A stretch of 8,956 bases of DNA from an uncultured Rhodobiaceae bacterium. GTDB taxonomy: Bacteria > Pseudomonadota > Alphaproteobacteria > RS24. The notes below the pieces were generated by a model, which searched no databases, was not told the origin of the DNA, and was given only the letters and a program-made list of their open reading frames with translations. The stretch spans positions 1-8,956 of the forward strand of contig CAJWBV010000022.1 in NCBI GenBank assembly GCA_913020275.1, in the 5' to 3' direction. The translations under genes were made by a program, and so were the position numbers. Position 1 is the first letter of the stretch. Every line of letters begins with the position of its first letter. Positions 1-8,700 of this stretch are shown piece by piece.

Positions 1-556
1 AGTACTCGATATCGGCGACGGACTCGTTGAAGACCATCTCGTCGTCACCCAGGCCACCGCTCGCGACGGAACGGTGTTCGACCGACGGGACCATGCCGTC
101 CGGCGTCATCTGATACCCGATCATCGATTCCGCCTTGTCGAAAGTCATCTTGTCGTTGCCGGTGCCGCCATAGGCCTTCACCGCGCGGCCGGAAATGCTG
201 ACGATATCGTCGCCGGCGCCGCCATAGGCCGTGCCCCACAGCAGATTGCCGCGTGAGACGATGGTGTCGTTGCCGGCGCCGCCGCGAAGGGTGTCGGCGG
301 CTTGACCGCCGTACAGAGTGTCGCCGGCGGCACCGCCCGACAGGGTATCGCTGCCCTTGTTACCATAGACCAGGTCGACGCCGGCGGCGCCGGAGATCAG
401 ATCGTTGGCCTGGCCGCCGAAGATGATGTCGTTGCCGGTACCGCCACCGATCACGTCAAGGCCCTGGTTGCCATAGATGATGTCATTGGCGGCGCCGCCC
501 CACCGGCTGTCATTACCGGTACCGCCCCAGAGAAGATCGTTGCCGCCAACGCCGCT
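1..556 (-). CDS. RTX-type calcium-binding repeat protein, internal fragment
   Basis: Read on the minus strand (codons at plus positions 2–4, 5–7 and so on), this stretch has no stop and encodes about 185 residues. They are dominated by glycine/aspartate nonapeptides of the GGxGxDxUx type, such as VGGNDLLWG, GTGNDIIFG and GAGNDTIVS. Such repeats form calcium-loaded parallel beta-rolls in proteins usually exported by type I secretion; that is family knowledge, since no secretion gene is visible here. About eleven near-contiguous repeats lie between 556 and 260. Below 260 they become irregular, with isolated blocks (GGAGDD, GGTGND, GGLGDDE) separated by non-repeat segments, and the frame is still open at base 1. 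The N-terminal part is absent: beyond ~556 the sequence becomes the reverse complement of a methyltransferase gene. The frame stays open as far as 934 only because that gene has no antisense stop there. It is therefore partial at both ends, and its specific function (adhesin, protease, lipase or surface layer) cannot be told. Confidence 0.85.
260..556 (-). repeat. Tandem 27-bp coding repeats (RTX nonapeptides)
   Basis: About eleven degenerate 27-nt units each encode one glycine/aspartate nonapeptide on the minus strand. On the plus strand they appear as recurring words such as GCCGGTACCGCC, ACCGGTACCGCC and GCCGGCGCCGCC at roughly 27-nt spacing. Units differ at third positions, so this is an old protein repeat rather than a recent DNA amplification. 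Repeats of this kind are hard to assemble, which bears on the junction at their right-hand end. Confidence 0.8.
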
Positions 557-559
557 GAT
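541..559. other. Breakpoint between RTX fragment and methyltransferase fragment
   Basis: These ~19 bases fit both neighbouring genes. On the minus strand they read as the last recognisable RTX residues (ISGVGG). On the plus strand they read as ANAAD, the usual lead-in to the DWD motif at the start of the methyltransferase half of ArsR/methyltransferase fusion proteins. Left of the stretch only RTX makes sense; right of it only methyltransferase does. A join inside short shared sequence is typical of chimeric assembly or amplification and also of microhomology-mediated rearrangement. The exact breakpoint cannot be fixed within the shared bases. Confidence 0.7.
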
Positions 560-1135
560 TGGGATGATTTGCGCGCCCGCCACATTCGCGAAGATCTGGT
601 AGAGGCTGAAATGACGGCCCTTATGTCTGACACGAAATGCGACCTGTTGGTCGATTTGGGAACCGGCACGGGGCGCATGCTTGAAATTTTCTCGCCGCAC
701 GCATCGCGCGCGGTCGGGTTCGATATCAACGCCAATATGCTGACCATTGCGCGCGCGCGCCTTGACCATCCCGATCGTTTGCATTGTCAGGTGCGCCAGG
801 GCGATTGCGCCGACGTGCCGCTGGAAGACGGAGCCGCCGGGGTGGTTATTGTCCATCAGGTTTTGCATTTTCTCGATGACCCGGCGCGTGCCGTGGGCGA
901 GGCGGCGCGTGTGCTGGCGCCATCGGGCCGCGTGTTAATTGCCGATTTTTTGCCGCATGAGGTGGAGGCCTTGCGCGATGAACACGCCCATCGCAGGCTC
1001 GGATTTTCCGATGACGAAGTTATCGAATGGCTGAACGAGGCCGACATTGTCAATGTTGAAGCGCGGCACTTGCAGCCGAGACGCGACGGCGACCTTGTGG
1101 TCGGTATATGGACCGGCGTGAAAGCGGAGGCCTGA
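542..1135 (+). CDS. SAM-dependent methyltransferase half of an ArsR-type regulator/methyltransferase fusion, N-terminus missing
   Basis: About 197 recognisable residues form a class I SAM-dependent methyltransferase fold: motif I LVDLGTGTGRML, an acidic end of strand 2 (GFDINANML), RQGDCADVPL, then VHQVLHFLDDPARAV and VLIADFLPHE. The stretch EHAHRRLGFSDDEV is typical of the alphaproteobacterial ArsR/methyltransferase fusion proteins commonly found next to metF. Full-length members have ~100 N-terminal residues of winged helix DNA-binding domain before the ANAADWD segment; that half is absent, because upstream sequence is antisense RTX repeat. The open frame formally extends back to TTG 302, but its first 80 codons are not part of this protein. 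In-frame ATGs at 611 and 623 exist without a clear ribosome site. The stop TGA directly abuts the metF ATG, so the gene leads an operon and probably regulates the methionine/SAM cycle (inference). The substrate of the methyltransferase domain is unknown. Confidence 0.8.
   Translation, partial: AANAADWDDLRARHIREDLVEAEMTALMSDTKCDLLVDLGTGTGRMLEIFSPHASRAVGFDINANMLTIARARLDHPDRLHCQVRQGDCADVPLEDGAAGVVIVHQVLHFLDDPARAVGEAARVLAPSGRVLIADFLPHEVEALRDEHAHRRLGFSDDEVIEWLNEADIVNVEARHLQPRRDGDLVVGIWTGVKAEA
1126..1130 (+). promoter_or_regulatory. Shine-Dalgarno sequence of metF
   Basis: GGAGG lies inside the last codons of the methyltransferase gene, five bases before ATG 1136. It is the strongest ribosome site in the operon and fixes the metF start. 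With the TGAATG stop/start junction it allows either re-initiation by terminating ribosomes or independent entry. Confidence 0.8.
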
Positions 1136-1996
1136 ATGACCGGCATTTCATTTGAATTTTTCCCGCCCAAATCAACCGAAGCCGAGGAAAAACTCTGGCG
1201 GTCGGTAGAGCGTTTGGAACCGCTGGCACCGGATTTTGTGTCGGTGACCTATGGCGCGGGCGGCTCGACGCGCGACCGCACCCATGCGTGTGTGCGTCGT
1301 TTGGTCGATGAGACGGGCCTGCAACCGGCCGCACATCTGACATGCGTGGCCGCCAGCCGCGCCGAGGTGGACGGCGTGGTTGAGGCCTATGCCGAGGCCG
1401 GTATAAGCCATATTGTGGCCTTGCGCGGCGACATGCCCGATATGGGCGGTTTCGAGCCGCATGCTGAGGGCTATGAAGGGTCAGTCGAGCTGGTGGAGGC
1501 TATTTCGGCGCGCGGCGGGTTTGACATCACGGTGAGTGCTTATCCTGAAAAGCATCCCGAGTCGCGCAGTCTTGAAGATGATATTGACCTGTTGAAAGCC
1601 AAGATTGATGCAGGCGCGACGCGTGCAATCACGCAATTTGTGTTTGATACACCGGCGCATTTGCGGTTCCGTGATGCGGTCGCCGCAGCCGGCATCTCGA
1701 TTCCCATCATCCCCGGCATTATGCCGACGACGAATTTCGCCGGTGCCCGCCGTATGGCTGCGGCATGTGGTACGGCTGTTCCCGACTGGCTGTCGGCGGC
1801 TTATGAAGGGTTGGATGATGACCTTGAGACGCGCAAACATATTGCCGCATCGATTGCGACCGACCAATGTCGTACGCTAATCAATGAGGGTTTTGAGTAC
1901 TTGCATTTTTACACGCTGAACCAGGCCGATTTGACTTTTGCAGTCTGCCGAATTCTGGGTTTGGGCGGCGACCGGCAAGAAAGTGATGTGGTATGA
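1136..1996 (+). CDS. metF: 5,10-methylenetetrahydrofolate reductase
   Basis: This cytoplasmic flavoenzyme reduces 5,10-methylene-THF to 5-methyl-THF, the methyl donor used by the next gene product. The 286 residues match the usual bacterial MetF TIM-barrel length and are complete. Recognisable segments are FEFFPPK (residues 6–12, E7 being the counterpart of the catalytic Glu28 of the E. coli enzyme), [14 protein letters not shown] (36–49), HIVALRGD (92–99, D99 being the flavin/folate aspartate), the SAYPEKHPE block (134–142), RAITQFVFD (163–171, folate-contacting Gln), [16 protein letters not shown] and LHFYTLN near the C-terminus. The start at 1136 is supported by GGAGG five bases upstream and by alignment of the family N-terminus. 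It follows the previous stop with no gap and overlaps metH by ATGA, so it is co-transcribed and probably translationally coupled. Nothing unusual is seen in the catalytic residues. Confidence 0.97.
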   Translation: MTGISFEFFPPKSTEAEEKLWRSVERLEPLAPDFVSVTYGAGGSTRDRTHACVRRLVDETGLQPAAHLTCVAASRAEVDGVVEAYAEAGISHIVALRGDMPDMGGFEPHAEGYEGSVELVEAISARGGFDITVSAYPEKHPESRSLEDDIDLLKAKIDAGATRAITQFVFDTPAHLRFRDAVAAAGISIPIIPGIMPTTNFAGARRMAAACGTAVPDWLSAAYEGLDDDLETRKHIAASIATDQCRTLINEGFEYLHFYTLNQADLTFAVCRILGLGGDRQESDVV

Positions 1997-4900
1997 GTTG
2001 GAGTCGTGACAGTCGAAACAAGCTGTTGGGCGAGGTTGTCGGAAGCCGAATTATGATTCTTGACGGGGCGATGGGGACGATGATCCAGCGTCATGACCTG
2101 TCCGAGAAGGATTTTCGCGGGCCGCGCTTTGCCGATTTCCATATCGACGTAAAAGGCAATAATGACCTGCTATCGCTGACCCAAGCCGATATTATCCGCG
2201 ATATTCACGCCGCCTATTTGCAGGCTGGCAGCGATATTGTGGGCACCAATACATTTTCCTCAACCTCGATTGCGCAGGCCGATTACGACATGCAAGATCT
2301 GGCCTATGAACTCAATTTGGAAAGCGCGCGCCTTGCGCGCGAAGCATGCGATGCGATGGAAGCCGAAACCCCCGACCGACCGCGTTATGTTGCCGGTGCA
2401 TTGGGGCCCACCAATCGCACGGCTTCGATTTCTCCGGATGTGAACGACCCGGGTGCGCGCAATGTAACTTATGACGATTTGCGCGAGGCCTATGTCGAGG
2501 CCACACGCGGGCTGATTGATGGCGGCGCGGATATTATTCTCATTGAGACTATATTCGACACGTTGAATGCAAAAGCGGCGATTCACGCTGTGCAGGACGC
2601 TTTTGAGGAAACCGGAGCCACTCTGCCGCTGATGATCTCGGGCACGCTGACAGACAAGTCAGGGCGCACCTTGTCAGGCCAGACTACGGAAGCATTCTGG
2701 AATTCCGTGCGTCATGCGCGACCCTTTGCGGTCGGTTTGAATTGCGCGCTTGGGGCCGAAGAAATGCGTCCTTACGCGGCTGAGATTTCACGCATTGCCG
2801 ATACGAATATCTGTATTTACCCGAACGCCGGCCTGCCAAATGAGTTTGGTGAATATGATCAGCTGGCTGACGAAATGGCCGTGATTGTCGGCGAGTTTGC
2901 GACTTCCGGTCTCGTTAATATTCTGGGTGGATGCTGTGGCACGACACCGGAGCATATCTCCGCGATTGCGGAGGCGGCGGGTAAAGCCGCGCCACGCGCA
3001 CCGGCAAAGCCCGAACAGCACTTGCGCCTTTCGGGATTGGAACCGTTCACGCTAAGCTCGGAAATCCGTTTTGTGAATGTCGGCGAGCGCACCAATGTGA
3101 CCGGCTCGGCACGCTTCAAGAAACTCATCTCCGAGGGTGATTACGACACTGCGCTGGATGTTGCCCGCCAGCAGGTCGAAAATGGCGCCCAGATCATCGA
3201 TATAAATATGGATGAGGGCATGCTCGACAGCGAGGCGGCGATGGTGCGGTTTTTGAACCTTGTTGCCACCGAGCCCGATATTGCCCGTGTGCCGGTGATG
3301 ATCGACAGTTCAAAATGGTCAGTTATTGAAGCCGGATTGAAATGTGTTCAGGGCAAGGCCGTCGTCAATTCGATTTCGTTGAAAGAAGGCACTGAAAACT
3401 TCCTCGAACAGGCGCGATTGTGCCAGCGATACGGCGCGGCTGTCATCGTGATGGCATTCGATGAGGAGGGCCAAGCAGATACGGCGGCGCGCAAATTCGA
3501 AATTTGCAAACGCTCATATGATTTGCTGACCGAGGAACTTGATTTCCCGCCCGAAGATATCATTTTCGACCCGAATATTTTCGCCGTGGCGACCGGCATA
3601 TCCGAGCATGACAATTACGCTGTTGACTTCATCGAAGCGACAGCGCGCATTCGCAAAGAATTGCCCGGCGCACATGTTTCGGGCGGCGTGTCGAATATCT
3701 CGTTTTCCTTCCGTGGCAATGAGCCGGTGCGCGAGGCCATGCATTCGGCGTTTCTTTACCACGCCATTTCCAAGGGCATGGATATGGGCATCGTTAATGC
3801 CGGTCAGCTCGCCATCTATGAAGATATTGAGCCGTCGCTAAAAGAGGCGGTTGAAGATGTACTTTTGAACCGGCGGCCTGATGGCACGGACAAGCTGCTT
3901 GAAATTGCCGAGGAATTTCGCGGGCAGAAAGGTGCATCGAAAGAACAGGATACGGCTTGGCGCGAAACGCCTGTGGAAGCACGGCTGTCGCATGCGCTGA
4001 TCAATGGCATTACCGATTTTATTGAAGACGACACGGAAGAGGCGCGCCTCAAACTGCCGCGCCCGCTCAATGTGATTGAAGGCCCGTTGATGGACGGCAT
4101 GAACACGGTCGGTGATTTGTTTGGCGAGGGTAAAATGTTCTTGCCGCAAGTGGTGAAATCCGCGCGCGTGATGAAACGCGCTGTCGCCTATCTTGAGCCG
4201 TTTATGGAGGCTGAAAAGGCCGAAATGCAGGCATCGGGCGCCGAAACCGTGGCGCGCAATAATGGCAAGGTGCTGATGGCAACGGTGAAGGGCGATGTGC
4301 ATGATATTGGCAAGAATATTGTCGGCGTCGTATTGCAGTGCAATAATTTCGATGTTGTCGATATGGGCGTCATGGTGCCGGCCGCCGACATCATTTCCAA
4401 AGCGGTTGAAGAGCAGGTCGATATGATCGGCCTGTCGGGGCTTATCACGCCCAGCCTTGATGAAATGTGCCATGTTGCCGCCGAGATGGAGCGGCAGGGG
4501 CTGGAAATTCCTCTGCTGATTGGTGGGGCAACGACATCGAAAGTGCATACGGCGGTCAAAATCAATCCGCATTACAAGCGCGGGCAGACCGTTTATGTCA
4601 CCGATGCCAGCCGCGCGGTCGGTGTGGCCTCGCGGTTATTGTCGGAAGAACAGGGTACCGCCTACAAGCAGGAAATTCGCAGCGATTATGAAGCCATGGC
4701 CGAAGCGCATGCGCGCGGACGGGCCGATGCAAAGCGCCGCTCGCTGGCTGATGCGCGCGCCAATGCGTTTTCGCCGCAAGTTGCACACATGCCGGTCGCG
4801 CCGTCTTTTACCGGCACGAAAGTGTTCGACGATTATGATCTGGCGGAACTGCGCGACTATATTGACTGGACGCCGTTTTTCCAGAGCTGGGATTTGCACG

Positions 4901-5712
4901 GAACCTATCCGGCCATTTTGACCGATAATGTGGTGGGCGCGGCGGCATCCAGCCTGTTTGCCGACGCCCAAAACATGCTCGACGACATGATTTCGCAAAA
5001 ATGGCTCACCGCGCGCGCGGTGATCGGCTTTTGGCCGGCGGCGCGCGACGGCGATGACATTATTGTGTATGAAGATGAAAGCCGCACAAAAGAACGAACG
5101 CGGCTCCACTCTCTTCGCCAGCAAATGCAACACAGCAGCGGGCGGGCGAATTTCGCGCTGGCCGATTTCATTGCGCCGACAGGCGGCCCGGCTGATTATG
5201 TTGGCGGTTTTGCCGTCACCACGGGGCATGGCGAAGATGACGTCGCCAAGCGTTTTGAAGAAGCCGGTGACGATTATGCGTCGATCATGTCAAAGGCGCT
5301 GGCCGACCGGCTGGCCGAGGCTTTTGCCGAACGGATGCACCAACGCGTGCGCACCGAGTTTTGGGGTTATGCGGCGGATGAAAACCTCGACAATGATGCA
5401 CTCATCGCAGAAGCCTATCGCGGCATTCGTCCGGCACCGGGCTATCCGGCGCAACCCGACCATACCGAAAAAGCGACGTTGTTTGACTTGCTTGACGCGG
5501 AAAATGCGGCCGGTATTTCATTGACGGAGAGTTTTGCCATGTGGCCGGGGGCCGCTGTTTCGGGTCTCTATTTCAGCCATCCGGAAAGCGCCTATTTCGG
5601 TGTCGGCAAAATTGACCGCGATCAGGTGGCCGATTACGCCGAACGCAAAGGGTTGAGCCTTGCCGAATGCGAAAAATGGCTGGCGCCGATTTTGGCCTAT
5701 ACACCTTCTTAA
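1993..5712 (+). CDS. metH: Cobalamin-dependent methionine synthase (5-methyl-THF–homocysteine methyltransferase)
   Basis: This enzyme transfers the methyl group of 5-methyl-THF through cob(I)alamin to homocysteine, giving methionine and THF. At 1239 residues it is close to E. coli MetH and carries every module. The homocysteine domain (~15–330) has ILDGAMGTM and zinc ligands C251 (GLNCALG) and C314/C315 ([11 protein letters not shown]). The pterin domain (~355–625) has [23 protein letters not shown] and [14 protein letters not shown]. The cobalamin cap (~660–745) is followed by the B12 Rossmann domain, with D768-V-H770-D-I-G773 supplying the cobalt-ligand histidine, and [12 protein letters not shown]. 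The C-terminal SAM-dependent reactivation domain (~935–1239) has DWTPFF and [15 protein letters not shown]. The reactivation domain is notable because some alphaproteobacteria carry shortened or split MetH. The start ATG overlaps the metF stop; the local ribosome site is weak, which suggests translational coupling. No cobalamin riboswitch can precede it, as there is no intergenic space. Confidence 0.98.
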   Translation: MSWSRDSRNKLLGEVVGSRIMILDGAMGTMIQRHDLSEKDFRGPRFADFHIDVKGNNDLLSLTQADIIRDIHAAYLQAGSDIVGTNTFSSTSIAQADYDMQDLAYELNLESARLAREACDAMEAETPDRPRYVAGALGPTNRTASISPDVNDPGARNVTYDDLREAYVEATRGLIDGGADIILIETIFDTLNAKAAIHAVQDAFEETGATLPLMISGTLTDKSGRTLSGQTTEAFWNSVRHARPFAVGLNCALGAEEMRPYAAEISRIADTNICIYPNAGLPNEFGEYDQLADEMAVIVGEFATSGLVNILGGCCGTTPEHISAIAEAAGKAAPRAPAKPEQHLRLSGLEPFTLSSEIRFVNVGERTNVTGSARFKKLISEGDYDTALDVARQQVENGAQIIDINMDEGMLDSEAAMVRFLNLVATEPDIARVPVMIDSSKWSVIEAGLKCVQGKAVVNSISLKEGTENFLEQARLCQRYGAAVIVMAFDEEGQADTAARKFEICKRSYDLLTEELDFPPEDIIFDPNIFAVATGISEHDNYAVDFIEATARIRKELPGAHVSGGVSNISFSFRGNEPVREAMHSAFLYHAISKGMDMGIVNAGQLAIYEDIEPSLKEAVEDVLLNRRPDGTDKLLEIAEEFRGQKGASKEQDTAWRETPVEARLSHALINGITDFIEDDTEEARLKLPRPLNVIEGPLMDGMNTVGDLFGEGKMFLPQVVKSARVMKRAVAYLEPFMEAEKAEMQASGAETVARNNGKVLMATVKGDVHDIGKNIVGVVLQCNNFDVVDMGVMVPAADIISKAVEEQVDMIGLSGLITPSLDEMCHVAAEMERQGLEIPLLIGGATTSKVHTAVKINPHYKRGQTVYVTDASRAVGVASRLLSEEQGTAYKQEIRSDYEAMAEAHARGRADAKRRSLADARANAFSPQVAHMPVAPSFTGTKVFDDYDLAELRDYIDWTPFFQSWDLHGTYPAILTDNVVGAAASSLFADAQNMLDDMISQKWLTARAVIGFWPAARDGDDIIVYEDESRTKERTRLHSLRQQMQHSSGRANFALADFIAPTGGPADYVGGFAVTTGHGEDDVAKRFEEAGDDYASIMSKALADRLAEAFAERMHQRVRTEFWGYAADENLDNDALIAEAYRGIRPAPGYPAQPDHTEKATLFDLLDAENAAGISLTESFAMWPGAAVSGLYFSHPESAYFGVGKIDRDQVADYAERKGLSLAECEKWLAPILAYTPS

Positions 5713-5728
5713 GTCGACGGGCCCTTAA
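5708..5728. other. Convergent gene junction with nested palindromes
   Basis: Only 12 bases (5713–5724) separate the metH stop TAA (5710–5712) from the stop of the opposing 5-oxoprolinase gene (complement of 5725–5727). The interval is made of three abutting 6-bp palindromes, CTTAAG, GTCGAC and GGGCCC, flanked by a 5-bp inverted repeat TTAAG/CTTAA (5709–5713 and 5724–5728) that contains both stop codons. The arms are too short, and there is no T-tract, for a convincing intrinsic terminator. Transcripts from both sides probably run into the opposite gene. Confidence 0.45.
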
Positions 5729-8700
5729 TCAGAGGAGCCGTAACCGCCGCCGCCCGGTGTTTCGATGCCAAGCACATCTCCGACATCAACCGTCACGTGC
5801 GCGCAAGCTTCAAGGTCTGTTTGCGTGCCGCCGCGACGCAAATAATTGCGCCCAGATGCGCCATCCGCTCCGCCATTCAGACCAAAGGGCCGCGTTGTTC
5901 TGCGCCCTGACAGAAGCGAGGCCTCCATCGGCCGGAGAAATTCGATTTCGCGCCTGATGCCACAGCCGCCGCGCCATGCGCCGTCGCCGCCGGTTCCGCT
6001 GCGAATGGAAAAGTTCAGTAAGCGAACCGGAAAACGCCATTCAAGAACTTCCGGATCGGTGAGGCGCGAATTCGTCATATGCGTGTGAACGGCATCAGCT
6101 CCGTGAAATCCGTCTCCGGCTCCGGCACCTCCGCAAATGGTTTCATAATATTGCAAATGGTCATTGCCGAAGGTCAAATTGTTCATCGTGCCCTGACACG
6201 CGGCCATGGCACCCAATGCGCCAAACAGCGCGTCACAAATCGCCTGACTGGTCTCTACATTGCCGGCAACCACGGCGGCGGGCGGTTCGGGCGCGAGCAG
6301 ACAACCGTTTGGAATTTCAATATGGATGGGTTTGAGGCACCCCTCATTCATCGGAATATCCGCATCGACCATACATCTGAAAACATAAAGAACAGCCGCG
6401 CGACAAACCGCGCTGGGCGCGTTGAAATTATTGTCCATCTGCGCGCTGGTGCCGGTGAAGTCGACATTGAGACAGCGCGCCGCACGGTCCACCGTGAGTG
6501 TGACGCGGATAATGGCGCCGCAATCCATATCGACACCGAAGGAAGCATCGTGCAGGCGGTCAATGACTTGGCGTACATTTTCTTCCGCATTGTCCTGCAC
6601 AAATCCGACATAGGCGTTGACCGTGTCGCCGCCAAATTCGGCATACATGGTGCGAATGTTTTGCGCGCCGGTTTCGCACGCCGCAAGCTGGGCCAAAATA
6701 TCGGCGCGGTTCTGGGTTGGATTGCGCGCCGGATAGGGGCCTTCTGTCAGCCGTGCCATTAGCTCCGCTTCGTCAAAAATGCCGTCGCGGCGCACGCGGA
6801 ATGCACGGAACAAAATGCCTTCCTCTTCAATAGTCGATGAAAATGACGGCATGGATCCGGGCGAGATGCCGCCAATATCGGCATGGTGCCCGCGCGCCGC
6901 GGTGAAAAAGCGCGGGGTTGCCTCACCATCCATAAAAACCGGAAGCACCAGCGTCACATCAGGCAAATGCGTGCCGCCCGCATAAGGCGCGTTGACGACA
7001 TAAGCGTCGCCCTCGCGTATGTCTGGGCCATGCACGTCGCGCACAGCCTGTACGCTGGCACCCATGGAGCCCAAATGAACCGGCATATGCGGGGCATTGG
7101 CAATCAGGCCGCCATTGGCATCAAACAGCGCGCAGGAAAAATCCAGTCGCTCTTTGATGTTGACCGAACTGGCGGTTTTCTCAAGCGTCACGCCCATCTG
7201 TTCTGCAATCGCCATAAATCTGGCATTGAACACTTCAAGCAAGACCGGATCGGCTGCGCCGGTATGCGCCGTGCCGGTCGCAACCCGCTTCTGGCGCGCA
7301 ACATGGCGGGTTAACACGAGGTCATCGCGCGCACTGCAAACAAGTTGCCAATCCGGCGGCACGATAATCGTGGCATGCGCCTCGCAGATAATGGCCGGGC
7401 CGATAATGGGTCTGTCGGTTTCAAGCGCACCACGCGGCCAGCGCTGTGCCTCCAGCCAAGAGCCATTGATGAACAGGCGGTCATTTTCAGGCTTCGCCTC
7501 GCCATGCCGGTCTTGCTTTTCACTGTTTGTGCTTGCGGCGTTCTCGCTTTCCGCCGTCACGCATTCCAGGGTCAGGGCTTCGACAATCATGTCGCGATTG
7601 TCATAAACAAACCCGAATTGTTGCTGGTGGGCTGTCTCAAAGGCCCCGCGCATGGTCTGAATTGTGTCAAACGGCACGGGCAGGGAAGTGTCACTGCCAT
7701 CGTAGCGAATAAGCACTTCCGTTTTTCGTGTGGCTGACACAAGCCCCTGTGCGGCCAATTCGGTTTCGGCAGAGGCGCGCAATTTGTCTAGCCGCTCGGC
7801 AATCGCGCCCAGGCAGTTTTCGTCGAGTGGTACTTCCACCGCATCTTCGCGCAACGCTCGTACCGCGGCTTTGTCTATGCCCCAGGCCGATAAAAGCCCC
7901 GACATGGGGTGGATAAGCACCGTGTCCATTTCCAGCAAATCGGCAACATCGCACGCATGTTGTCCGCCCGCGCCGCCAAAGCACACAAGCGCATATTTGC
8001 TGATGTCATATCCGCGCTGCACAGATATTTTTTTTATGGCCTGCGCCATATTCTCATTGGCAATGCGCAAAAAACCCTCGGCAAGCTCTTCGGCGCTTTG
8101 GCTGTGTCCGGCAGTGGCCGCAACCGTACTGGCCAGTTCTTCAAATGCCGCGCGCGTGGCGTCAGCGTCAAGTGCTTGGTCGGCATTGGGCCCGAACAGG
8201 GCGGGGAAATGGTCGGGCGTGATGCGGCCGGTCATGATGTTGGCATCCGTCACGCTTAGCGGCCCGCCATTGCGATAGGCCACGGGGCCGGGAAAAGCGC
8301 CTGCGCTTTCGGGGCCAACACGGAAGCGGCCGGCATCATAATGCAAAACCGATCCGCCGCCCGCGGCAACCGTGTGCAGGCGCATCATCGGTGCGCGCAA
8401 GGCAATGCCGGCAACATCGCTGTCGAAACTGCGCTCATAGGCCCCGGCGAAATGGCAGACATCCGTTGACGTGCCGCCCATATCAAATCCGATCATGCGG
8501 TCGAAACCTGCCGCGCGCCCGACATGCACCGCACCGACCACGCCACCGGCGGGGCCGGACAGCACGGCGTCCTTGCCCTGAAACAGGCTGGCGGCGGTCA
8601 GCCCACCGGACGACATCATGAATTGAAGCTGCGTGGCGGCCTCATCTGTTTCTGGCAAGTGCTTGCTTACGCGGCTCACATAGTCGCGCAAAACCGGTGT

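Noticed and set aside
260..556. CRISPR-like regularly spaced short repeats
   Set aside because: The 27-nt periodicity is protein-coding (RTX nonapeptides in one open minus-strand frame) with degenerate third positions and no unique spacers.
749..761. 13-base alternating GC tract
   Set aside because: It encodes Ala-Arg-Ala-Arg inside the methyltransferase helix and fits the general codon preference; there is no sign of a regulatory or structural role.
1100..1140. Possible SAM, SAH or cobalamin riboswitch before metF or metH
   Set aside because: metF abuts the upstream stop and metH overlaps metF, leaving no untranslated leader; I see no riboswitch core. Any such element would lie upstream of the missing regulator half.
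3838..4572. 244-codon open frame antisense to metH
   Set aside because: It lies wholly within the conserved MetH cap and cobalamin region, is His/Arg-rich with no recognisable motif, and arises from the GC-rich codon pattern of the sense gene.
4636..5229. 197-codon open frame antisense to metH
   Set aside because: It is a shadow of the cobalamin-to-reactivation domain coding sequence, with no family resemblance and no ribosome site that I can see.
6079..6762. 227-codon plus-strand open frame inside the 5-oxoprolinase gene
   Set aside because: It is opposite the highly conserved HyuB motifs. Long antisense frames are common in this gene family at high GC, and the translation shows no domain.
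7097..8278. Several plus-strand open frames (7097–7606, 7345–7737, 7730–8278) opposite HyuA
   Set aside because: They overlap each other in different frames and sit on the non-coding strand of a clearly conserved protein; their composition is that of shadow frames.
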